Assembly (NCBI RefSeq): GCF_026151205.1
Contig: NC_087072.1
Span: 12,746,169 to 12,810,168, forward strand
Source of the DNA: Bolinopsis microptera
Lineage: Eukaryota; Ctenophora; Tentaculata; Lobata; Bolinopsidae
DNA: 64,000 bases
Reading direction: 5' to 3'
The position numbers were made by a program, and so were the translations under genes. Below the pieces are notes generated by a model. It was not told the DNA's origin and searched no databases. It saw only the letters and a program-made list of their open reading frames with translations. Positions 1 to 12,000 of the stretch are shown one piece after another (the first letter of the stretch is position 1; each line of letters opens with the position of its first letter).

Positions 1-1788
1 GGATTGAGTGTAAATACGGGTGGTACCTACAAGGGGTATTCATGAAGCATTTAGAGATGTAAAACTGCAATTACAATAGTGCTTATAGAATATTTAGTAA
101 TTTCGATCGATATCAAAATAGTAGTACTGAGCACGATAACCCTTGATTCAATTTCACAAATACCCAGCCCCAAAAGTTGTAATGCAATTACGAGGGATGT
201 CAATATGTCATTAGTAATTAGTTAAACAGGTCAATGCGTCGGGAACAGAACACGATGGCCCTCGTTTCCACGTTAAAGTGAGTCATTTGAAAATACCGAA
301 ACTCTTGTGTCTGAGTATTCCGCCCTCGTGTCCGGTTCCCCAATTAAATGGTCTTAGACTGGCGACAATTTATGCTAGTCTGTTCAGTTATGCGCGTTTT
401 ACTGCTCCTCATATTAGAGGGCTTTTTAAAGGCCGTTTACCAGCATTTAGGAACGCTGTGATGGCCTCTACTATGAAATACAGGTTCATTTTTCTACATA
501 ACTAACCAGACTATACCACTATATACCGAAATGTGTGCAAATAAATCACCAGCATTCTGAAGAACGATATTTCAGCCGCAAATAATCACCAATATTTCTA
601 ACAGGGTGAAACTGGCTAGTTGTGGATTTGCTGAGAACCTATCACTAGCGAGCAAGTTCTACACGCTCTACAAACTCTGTGAGGAGCAACTCACCAAACA
701 GGTTTGAAAGGGAATGCAGTGCAGTTTTATACCCCAATCTATGATAACCTCGCCCATTCCGACAAGTTAGACCATTAAAGGTACAAATTGTCGGTGTCAA
801 GCCTGACAATATAAAACTAAATATAAAACCAAGCACTCCTTAAATAGTTATATTTAGCTATTTCAACGTCGAGAATATCTTATGACTGTCATTTAAACTA
901 CAATTTAGCTGACTGAAGCGTGATAAAGTGTCGGAAGAGGTGCGGTTATTGCTGCACCGATATTATCTCTATCATGGTGCAATTTATAATCCTGGAGAGC
1001 ACTGAGATTAACTTTAAGAAGAGACAATTAAACCCACAATATCTGATATTACTGATATGTCGTCAATATGTTGCAATACGAGTAACGACGGTTACCACTC
1101 AGTATCGTCTCCACAGTAACTACCACCTCCCCATGGTAACTACCACTGTAACCTTAGTAACTACCACTGTTGACGCAGGTTCATTACGATTTTGGGCTAC
1201 GAAATATCCTGTCGGTGTTGAGAACCCTTGGACAAAACAAACGAGACAATGCTTCAGATCCTGAGAGCAAAATAGGTACGTTCCCGCCCAGATTCTTATA
1301 CAACAAAATGGATATTTCGACATTTGTTTTTGAAAACAAATGTCGTAAAAAGAAAAGGCTTTATCTTCTGAAAGAAACTAGACATGCGAGTATCTAACAA
1401 ATTTCTCGACCGTTGAATATTTGAGGGCAACAGAGCGTTTGCTAATAGCTTGCACCCGGTGGGATCACTACTATTTTTTACAAGTGTCTAAAATTTGGAG
1501 TTCATAAGTTCAACCAGACGAAGGTAATGGACCGGCACAGACCGAAAGCTTCTCGGCCCTCCAAAACCTATTTACCAATAACGGTGCCAAAACAGACTGT
1601 TTAGTCCAAACACTTTCAATACCGAACCTAGCAAAAATCTGTATTTGAAATTATTATCTAATCTTACCGATAAACCACCATAATTATCAGACATACAAAC
1701 TGTTATCTGTCAGTTGGCACCATTGATCTGGTATCACAACTGATAAACTTAATGTTTCTAAACACTGATTTTGTTCTTCCCAATCCAG
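1..1788. other. Upstream intron or flank, no exon recognised
   Basis: This stretch should be the intron before the first visible dynein exon, because that exon opens with two bases of a split codon. I found no dynein-like translation here in any frame. Positions 1077-1170 hold a loose repeat built on GTAACTACCAC and its complement. The short open frames show no family resemblance and no splice-site support. Confidence 0.5.
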
Positions 1789-3065
1789 TTATGCGAGTGC
1801 TGCGGGACATGAACCTCTCCAAGTTGGTTGATGAAGACGAGCCTCTCTTCTTATCTCTCATATCTGATCTCTTCCCTGCGATCACACTCGACACTGCTGG
1901 TTTGTTAATATTGTGCTAGGCTTGGAAAATTGAGAAAACTGGTGGTAAAAACTTCAACTCTAGGTATCTCAGATAGGGTGTAACCCGTAACCAGGGTAAC
2001 CAGGACTTACTGGTAACTTCGCCAGGGTATCCAGCTCTTGAGAAAGCAATCAAGGACCAATGTGAAGAGGAGAAGCTGATCTACCATCTACCCTGGGTAC
2101 TGAAACTAATCCAGCTATTTGAGACTCAGCGAGTGAGACACGGGATGATGGCTTTGGGCCCCAGTGGGGCCGGTAAGACTGTGTGTATACACGTGCTGAT
2201 GAAAGCTATGAGCACGTGTGGTAGCTTCACTAAAGAGATGAGGATGAACCCTAAAGCTATCTCTTCACCACAGGTACTGTTAAGAGGGCTAATGTTACAT
2301 TGTTAGAATCTCTGATTTATCTGTTCACGGTGGTAGTTGGTAATAGATTGAGAAAAGAAACTTTTTAAAGCGGGTTTTCTGTAGGCTGTTAATTGCTTTG
2401 ATACCGGTTATTTTACTCATACTATAATGAAACCTGTAGCTATAGTCCCTAAAAGTAAAATATTGTTGCAGATGTTTGGTAGGCTTGACGTTGCTACCAA
2501 CGATTGGACGGACGGAATATTCTCTACACTATGGAGAAAAACTCTCAAAACCAAGAAAGGTTATTTTTCGTGCTTTCTTTCAGAAAACGACCTCTCACAT
2601 GCAAATACATTATCTTCCAAGGGCCTTTAACATGGGTTCGCTCACTGACAAACCCTATATCCTCACTCAATAATTAATGCAGGAGAAAATGTGTGGCTTG
2701 TCCTAGACGGACCAGTGGACGCTATCTGGATCGAGAACTTGAACTCAGTGCTGGACGACAACAAGACCCTAACTCTAGCAAACGGAGACCGCATCCCCAT
2801 GTCCCCCAACTGTAAGATCGTGTTTGAGCCCCACAACATTGACAACGCCTCCCCCGCCACAGTATCCCGTAACGGTATGGTGTACATGAGTAGCAGTGCG
2901 CTGGACTGGCACCCTATCTTAGAGGGCTGGCTGAACCACCGACCCCCCACTGAGAGGAAGGTCCTGATGGAGCTGTTCGAGGGCAGCTTCACTGCTGTTT
3001 ATACCTATGTGTGGCAGAGTCTGAACCCCAGGATGGAAACACTGGAGTGCAACTACATACGACAG
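1789..3065 (+). CDS. DNAH5: Dynein exons 1-4: AAA2 module
   Basis: Exon 1 reads [18 protein letters not shown], the conserved lead-in to AAA2. Exon 2 carries the AAA2 P-loop GPSGAGKT at 2157-2180. Exon 3 begins [15 protein letters not shown], and exon 4 holds the Walker B and sensor region ([17 protein letters not shown], then NGDRIPM and [12 protein letters not shown]). The exon 4 wording is nearer to what I recall of DNAH5 than of DNAH8. Exon 1 starts in phase after one base of an unseen upstream exon. Confidence 0.95.
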
Positions 3066-6000
3066 GTATCTATTCGCTATCAACCTGTTTAATACACGGT
3101 TACAAGATTTGATAGTATATTTTTACACAGGAATATAGCAAAGTAAAAATAAGAAACTTTCCTAATGATTGCAGTCGTGTAAAGAGGATCAATATAACAC
3201 TGACCTTTTCCAGGCTTGTGATCTGTTAGAAGGACTGATCCCTGTAAAGATAGACCTGAACTCGGGTCGGGAGGAGATAGCAGTCCTTTCTCCGGAGCAC
3301 TTAGGTCGTCTCTACGTGTTCGCCATCATGTGGTCTCTGGGGGCTCTGCTAGAGCTGGAGGACAGGGAGAAGATGCAGGAGTTCATGGTGGACAGGTGCT
3401 CTGTTGACATGCCTCCTTTCAACAAACATCCACCCGGAACTACTATATTCGAGTTTCTCGTTGACGACAAAGGTTGGTTATTACTGAGGGTGCAAAAATT
3501 GTGGCACAGTTTCTTTGAACTTTTATGCGTCATTAAGTCTCGAAAATAATCGTATTCTCATTTTGGCTGTCAACTGAAGTTATGAAGTGTCAAGCGCAAC
3601 TGACAAAACAAAATGCAGTGAAGTTTAATGATCCTTTGAAGATGTTGATTATCTTGCCCGATCCCTTTATGCTCCGTGACTCTTTATCAAACGTCACGAT
3701 ATTGAAACATTTTGTCTGAAGCAAAGATTGCTTAAATTTAACCATTCCCTGATTCTTGATTTCATGGTCCGGGCGTTATAATTCTAATGCACCCAAAAAT
3801 TTGACAGTCCATATAATCTTGTCTTCCTGTAGCTCGTATTTTTTATCTAGACACTTATTTTACTTCGGTGTATTCCAACAGCCACAATGTTACACAAGTG
3901 CAACCAGCCAATTACAGGAAGCCGAAGGAATTTAATATATATAAATTTAATGAACTGGGAATTTTCTGAAACAAATCGGGCTACGTCAATCGTATACTCG
4001 ACCAATTCTCATTACCTAGTATTCATATTTGATCTCTGAAAATTGCATATTGGCCCTGAAGTTTTTCCCTAGGCCTACTGACTAGCGAGGGTTGATATGT
4101 TAAATGCTTGCTTCATAACGGTTTAAACATTTTCTCACCAACAACTATTGGTCAAACTGGTTGACAACTGACACTTATCTCGATCAGAAAACTGGTCGCT
4201 CGGTAACATTGATATCGCTATGTACCGTAACACTAAATCTAACACGGTGCAGGTAACTCGTTGCTATCTAATACTAATATCGCGCAGGTAACTGGCAGCA
4301 CTGGTTGGAGAGGGTGGAGAATTACCAGTACCCCACGGACCACTGTCCGGAGTACTCTTCTATCCTGGTTCCAAATGTGGATAACGTGAGGATGAACTTC
4401 TTAGTGGAGACCATACACAAGCAGAACAAAGCTGTGATGTTAATTGGCGAGCAGGGGACCGCTAAAACTGTTATTCTCAAGTCGTTCGGGAGCAACGTTG
4501 TCAAGGAAGCCCCTGAGTTAAAACTCTTTAAATCCTTTAACTTCTCATCCGCCACTACTCCTTATCTTTTCCAGGTATTTCTAATACTTTTCTCTTTATC
4601 AACAGAGTGTTATAAATAGCTCAAGCAGAATTCGGTATTCGCTAAATCTAATGAACTACCATCGACCTGTAATGCTGAGGCGAATTTGTTTGAAGTAATG
4701 ACTTGAGCTTAAAATGCGTGGTTATATTTTAATAGATTTTGGTGTTCTGCTCCCATGTACCCAGGTGGTAATGGTAGTGGTGGAATAATTTCAAAAATTA
4801 CCATCAATTTTACGTGAAAATAGTTGAAACTAGAAGTCATGTTTTAGAGGCTAAATCACTGTTGTGACCTGCAGGAACAGTTTACATAAACAAATTACAA
4901 ATTAAAATGTTGGTAGTTTAACCGCACGGGCTCCATGTGAGCATTATAACGTGCCCAAACCCTCCGCAAACCCTCCGCAAACCATCACACCCATGCTTTA
5001 GTATTGGCCTTGAGGCTACTGAAAAGAACAACCTTCCAGAACAACCTTCCCCACTTTGTATGCCTTTTTAACTCTAAACCTCCTCCCAAATCTCAGAAGC
5101 CACTTTAAAAAGAAACCTCTACATCGTTAACACTGTGTACCGCTCCCCAGAGTTAACACTGTATACCGCTCCCCAGAGTTAACACTGTGTACCGCTCCCC
5201 AGAGTTAACACTGTATACCGCTCCCCAGAGTTAACACTGTGTACCGCTCCCCAGAGTTAACACTGTATACCGCTCCCCAGAGTTAACACTGTATACCGTT
5301 CCCCAGAGTTAACACTGTTAACACTGTTAACACTGTATACCGCTCCCCAGAGTTAACACTGTATACCGTTCCCCAGAGTTAACACTGTTAACACTGTTAA
5401 CAATCTATTTCGCTCCCCAGAGAACAGTGGAAGCGTTCGTTGACAAGCGCATGGGGAACACGTATGGTCCACCAGCCGGCAAGAAGATGACTGTCTTTAT
5501 TGATGACATCAATATGCCTGTTATCAACGAGTGGTTAGATCAGATCACCAACGAGATCGTCAGACAGCTCATGGAAATGAACGGTTAGAAACTATTTGTT
5601 GCGATGGCAACCATTCATAGCAACTATTTGTTGGCGTTGCGATGGGCGGTGAGCATTAAAGAGCCTGTGGTGATAAAACAGAACAATTTGTTGATATTAA
5701 TGGCAATACTCCTAATACTAATCAGCAGAGTACAGCTATCCTACTGTCAGCTATCCTACTGACGTGATCTGCTGATTAATCACCTTTTTGATACGACGGA
5801 ATTGTCTCTTGTTTATCCTTACGGCTTACTGACCTATAGACCATCTAGTTTTGCTCGAATAATTAAACTGTACTGGTTCATTTCAGGGTTTTACAGTTTA
5901 GAGAAAATCGGAGATTTTACAACGATTACAGATATGTTCTTTATGGCAGCCATGATTCAACCGGGAGGTGGTAGAAATGACATCCCTCAAAGGTAAAGCT

Positions 6001-9000
6001 AATATCTTAATCTGTACAAGTCATACCGCACGTCTCTCAGTATTTTTGGTAATCAAGTCTAGATACCAGATAAGGACCTTCTAGAACATTCCAGGTATTT
6101 AGTTTCCACTCACTTCAGGTTAAAGAGACACTTCAGTATCTTCAACTGCTGCCTGCCTTCCAACGCCAGCATGGACAAGATCTTCAAGACTATTGGCTGT
6201 GGTTACTACTGCAAGGAGAGAGGCTTCACGGAGGGTGTCATGCAGTTTGTTGAGCAGGTGGTTCCTCTGACCAGGAAACTTTGGCAAGCTGTTAAAATCA
6301 AGATGTTACCGACCCCTGCCAAGTTCCACTACATCTTTAACCTGAGAGATCTTAGCAGGATTTGGGAGGGAATGTTGAAGTGTATCCCGGAGGTAGCGTG
6401 CGAGCCGGCTATTATCCTAAAGCTGTGGAGACACGAGAGCACCAGGGTAATAGCGGACAGATTCACTAACCCTGAGGACCTAGTCTGGTTCCAGAAGACC
6501 ATGCTGAATATAGCTGAGGAGGAGCTGGGAGAGGAGTGTGCTGGTTACGTGCGGGAGGATGACTGGTTTGTCAGCTTCCTCCGGGACGCTCCCGATGTTA
6601 CAGGGGAGGAACCTGATGACCATGACTTTGACGCTCCCTCTATTTACGAGCCTATCGCTGACTTCGTGCAGCTGGAAGCTAGGCTGATCAACTTCATGGA
6701 ACAGTATAACGAGTCTATTAGAGGTGCTCCTATAGATCTAGTCTTCTTCAAGGATGCCATGACTCATCTCGTAAAGGTTAGACAGGATAAGTTGCTTTTC
6801 GAGTGTATAAGTGACATAATGTTTTTAATACACTACTTTCCATCAAGTTTCTTATTTAAAAAGTTTCCTCACTCTCTGGTTGCAATTGGCAGCATTTAGT
6901 TTACACAGCCAATCTCTAACAGGTATCTAGAATCCTACAGACTCCCCGGGGCAATGCCTTGCTAGTTGGAGTTGGAGGGTCAGGTAAACAGTCCCTTACC
7001 AAACTTGCCTCCTTTATCGCGGGCTACAAAACATTCCAGATAACACTGACCAGGTCCTACAACAGCAGTAATCTGATGGATGATCTGAAGATCTTGTACA
7101 GGGCTACTGGACAACAGGGGATACCTATGAGCTTTATATTTACTGATAATGATATTAAAGATGAAGCCTTCCTGGAGTATCTCAATAACATTCTCTCATC
7201 TGGCGAGGTTTGTCAATCAATGGCTCTTTAGCAACTGTTGAAAATGTTGTTGGCAAAAACACAGTGGGCAGAAACGTTCTATTCCTAGGCAGAAACATGA
7301 TCTTCAGAAAGTTGTTCAACTAGAACCTACATAACCCCAATTCTACAGGTTTCTAACCTGTTTGCACGTGACGAAATGGACGAGATTCAGCAGGAGCTAA
7401 TACCTGTGATGAAGAAGGAGCTACCCAGACACCCACCGACTCCGGAGAACCTTTATGAGTATTTCCTCTCTAGAGCCAGGAATAACCTTCACATCGTGCT
7501 CTGTTTCTCACCGGTTAGACCGTGTTTTACTAAGTCGGTTTTTGTAAAGGCGGTTACTTTATTTTCCATCAACCTTGAATTTCTTCAATAAAAGTGTAAA
7601 TAGTTGCAAATTTGTCTTCATCCTCGTATAGCTAACCCGTTTTATACCCAGGTGGGGGAGAAGTTCCGAAACAGAGCCCTCAAGTTCCCAGGACTTATAT
7701 CAGGCTGTACTATGGACTGGTTTGCCAGGTGGCCCAAAGACGCCCTCATAGCTGTGGCAAAGCATTTCTTGTCCTCTTTTGAGATGAGATGCGTTGATGA
7801 GGTCAAGGAACAGATCGTATACAGTATGGGGTGAGTTTAGTTACCATGTCACACTGGTGACAACATTACAGCCAGATTGCACTTAAAAACATTGCGTCAA
7901 CCTTCACAAATAAAAGAGAATCTCTTAATGTTCAGCACGTACATAGTCTTGGTCTAAAACTGACATTAGAGCCAGAAAGTTATTTAAGAGAGAACTTGTG
8001 ACTCATTCAACACATCACACACCCAGAACCCAGATGAATGTTATAACTATGCTTAGGTTACCCGATTCACGTACTGTAGTTCGACAATGTAGTTCGACAA
8101 TGTAGTTCGACAATGTAGTTCGACACTGTAGTTCGACACGCACTAAGGTTTGTCGGACAATAGTGTGTGTCGGACAATAGTGTCGGACAATAGTGTGTGT
8201 TGGACAATAGTGTCGGACAATAGTGTGTGTCGGACAATAGTGTCGGACAATAGTGTGTGTCGGACAATAGTGCGTGTCGGACAATAGTGTCGGACAATAC
8301 GTGTATAACTTTCCCTCAATTTACAGGTATATTCACGACGGGGTGGCTGAAGCTTGTGTCAAGTACTTTGATAGGTTCCGGAGGTCTACCCACGTGACCC
8401 CTAAGAGTTATCTCTCTTTCATCGCCAACTACAAAGAGATTTACATGGAGAAGTGCAAGCAGAAAAACGATATGGCGCAACGCATGAACACTGGTGAGGA
8501 AACTTTTTTCAAAAATTGAAAATAGCAAAATAACAGCTTTGCAACATAATAAAAAGCATCGAAATGTTGATTTCCTCCATCTCAAATTTATACTTTAAAA
8601 AGAGTTTGGGAAAAACTGGAACCTCATAGGACCTACAGAGGCAAATTTCAGTGATATCTCAAAATTAGTAGCTTGTCATTGTCCATGATATAAAAAAAGA
8701 GCTCGAAACATTATGTCCAAGTCTTCTCACATTATCTAATAAATGCAAAAAGCAAACAATTAGTCCACAATATGGTATGAACTGCATTATTACATCAAGG
8801 CCCAAATCGTGATTGTAGTGGACCTTATCTGCCTATATAAATGAATACCAGAAAGAACAGCCCTGTAGCACCGCCATAAGTGATAGCTGACGAAAGCTTT
8901 GTGCAATCTTCACAGTCTAGATTTTGTTGTATCGTACCGCTGGGCGTTCTGGTATCCGTAGCGACTGTATCGACTGTAAATGTGATCTCGGCTATAGTAG

Positions 9001-12000
9001 AGGTAGCCCATACGGTAGCCTCGTCACCCATCATACATGACATACGCAAAGAAACAGCGCCCTTGAGTTTACCCTCCACACTATCCCCGCTCTTCAGATA
9101 GCAGTTGTTATCTGACTCCAGGTAGGTGAGATGAGTGCACATCTCAAAACTCTGACACTCGTACACACAGTCCTCCACAGTTGGCTGGAGGGTTTTGTGG
9201 ATGTCACTCCCTCTTAGATCCCAGTCTTTAAGCAGGCAGTGTTGAACCACTGACAGGTGGTCTAAACAGGCATGATCCCACTCCTCCCAGGGACAGTTGG
9301 TGCTCTGATTGTTCTCACAGCAGGTGCTGAAGGAGAGCAGCGGTCCTCCGTCACACTTCCAACTAGAAGTAGGTACGTTGGAGGATATCCATGGGACACT
9401 GTTCACTGTGCTCGGGTACTTAGCCTCATGGTCGGTCTTGCAGCACTTGGTACCGTACTCGTAAACGTAGGGGTACTCCTCTGTGCACCATCCACCTGAG
9501 AGTTGGGGGAGTTACTAAACGTAGGGGTACTCCTCTGTGCACCATCCACCTGAGAGTTGGGGGAGTTACTAAACGTAGGGGTACTCCTCTGTGCACCATC
9601 CACCTGGGAGTTGGGGGAGTTACTAAAGTTACTAAACGTAGGGGTACTCCTCTCTGCACCATCCACCTGAGAGTTGGGGGAGTTACTAAACGTAGGGGTA
9701 CTCCTCTGTGCACCATCCACCTGAGTTGGGGGAGTTACTAAACGTAGGGGTACTCCTCTGTGCACCATCCACCTGGGAGTTGGGGGAGTTACTAAACGTA
9801 GGGGTACTCCTCTGTGCACCATCCACCTGGGAGTTGGGGGAGTTACTAAACGTAGGGGTACTCCTCTGTGCACCATCCACCTGGGAGTTGGGGGAGTTAC
9901 TAAACGTAGGGGTACTCCTCTGTGCACCATCCACCTGAGTTGGGGGAGTTACTAAACGTAGGGGTACTCCTCTGTGCACCATCCACCTGAGTTGGGGGAG
10001 TTACTAAACGTAGGGGTACTCCTCTGTGCACCATCCACCTGAGAGTTGGGGGAGTTACTAAACGTAGGGGTACTCCTCTGTGCACCATCCACCTGAGTTG
10101 GGGGAGTTACTAAACGTAGGGGTACTCCTCTGTGCACCATCCACCTGGGAGTTGGGGGAGTTACTAAAGTTACTAAAGTTACTAAAGTGGAAAGTTTGAA
10201 ATTAATTGTAGTGACTATCTGGGAGTTGGGGGAGTTACTAAAGTTACTAAAGTGGAAAGTTTGAAATTAATTATAGTGACTATCCCCAAAAAGTGCTGTT
10301 AATTATGTGACACTTGTAATAATAACTGGGTACAATTTAAAGAAAATATGATAATTTGACTTACTTATGGTGAAAAATAGAGCTAGTACTCCGAGCCACA
10401 CATTCATGTTCGCGATACTAACTGTCTGACAATATAACAATCGGAAAGGATATTTGCAGTTTCTTGAGCAATCATGAGCAAAGAGGTTATTATACCGAGA
10501 AAGGTGTCCCAGAATCTCAAAATTTGAATCGTAGGTGAGGTATTTTGAGGATTTAAGAATCCCAAAATTTGAATCATACGTAATTTTTGACTGGGAAAGT
10601 GGGAAGGGCTACTTTTGACTGGGAAAGTGGGAAGGACTACTTTTGACTGGGAAAGTGGAAAGGGCTACTTTTGACAGGGAAAGTGGGAAGGACTACTTTT
10701 GACTGGGAAAGTGGGAAGGGCTACTTTTGACTGGGAAAGTGGGAAGGGCTACTTTTTGCTGAGAGTGAGGGAAGGCCTACTTTTGAATACTTGAATGGGT
10801 GCAAAGTTATCGCGATGGAAATTTGTATACTTTATCTAGAACTTATGAAGTCCTGACTAGTGACGTTATGTTAGTTAAGTTTGTAAGGCTCGTTCCTTTT
10901 CTTTAAAATCAAGGCAAATACTGATCGAAAATATGTACATCAGAAATGTAAAAAATCACTACTCTTCAGATGCAATAACAAAACTGCAAAGAAAGAATAA
11001 GATCTCATTTGATGCTATGCTCTTTCTTTACGCTGCAATAAACTCTCTCAAAGGATAACGTGCCTAATTTTAGAAACGTACATATTTCGAGAAAATCCAA
11101 GAAATTATGATAATAGGATTTCATTTTTTCGATCGATCGCTGAAATATTCTCTGTGCATAGTATATCGCTATTGTTTGTACGACAATAGTCTGCACTGTC
11201 GACTGTCGTCGGTCCATTTAATGTCAGTACCTTGACGAAATCTTAAATCATTAGAACAAATCGCGATCATGAAATATCCGGCAAAATTAACGGATATTTC
11301 ATGAAAATTCGCAACATCATCAACAATTCGTTACACTTATTACACTTGTTACACTTGTTACACTTGTTACACTTGTTACACTTGTTACACTTGTTACACT
11401 TGTTACACTTGTTACACTTGTTACACTTGTTACACTTGTCCGCCATCTCAATGTTGCCTCTGTTATTTAGTAGTGGTATTAACAACTGCCCCTGTTATTT
11501 AGTAGTGGTATTAACAACTACCCCTGTTATCAGGTTTAGTAGTGGTATTAACAACTGCCCCTGTTATCAGGTTTAGTAGTGGTATTAACAACTGCCCCTG
11601 TTATCAGGTTTAGTAGTGGTATTAACAACTGCCCCTGTTATCAGGTTTAGTAGTGGTATTAACAACTGCCCCTGTTATCAGGTTTAGTAGTGGTATTAAC
11701 AACTGCCCCTGTTATCAGGTTTAGTAGTGGTATTAACAACTGCCCCTGTTATCAGGTTTAGTAGTGGTATTAACAACTGCCCCTGTTATCAGGTTTAGTA
11801 GTGGTATTAACAACTGCCCCTGTTATCAGGTTTAGTAGTGGTATTAACAACTGCCCCTGTTATCAGGTTTAGTAGTGGTATTAACAACTGCCCCTGTTAT
11901 CAGGTTTAGTATTGGTATTAACAACTGCCCCTGTTATCAGGTTTGGACAAGCTGAACGAAGCAAGTGAGTCAGTAGCGGAACTCTCGGTAGAGCTTGTCG

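Noticed and set aside
3169-3213. An earlier start for dynein exon 5 after TTGCAG near 3174
   Set aside because: The added residues have no match in the family, while the acceptor at 3212-3213 joins CNYIRQ to [10 protein letters not shown] as expected.
9403-10140. Several minus-strand frames repeating [15 protein letters not shown]
   Set aside because: They are out-of-frame readings of the nested gene's minisatellite. The true exon uses another frame that starts at the last acceptor copy.
11267-11576. Open frames of repeated CNK and LLH
   Set aside because: They come from the 9-bp TTACACTTG repeat, which is a multiple of three and stays open on both strands.
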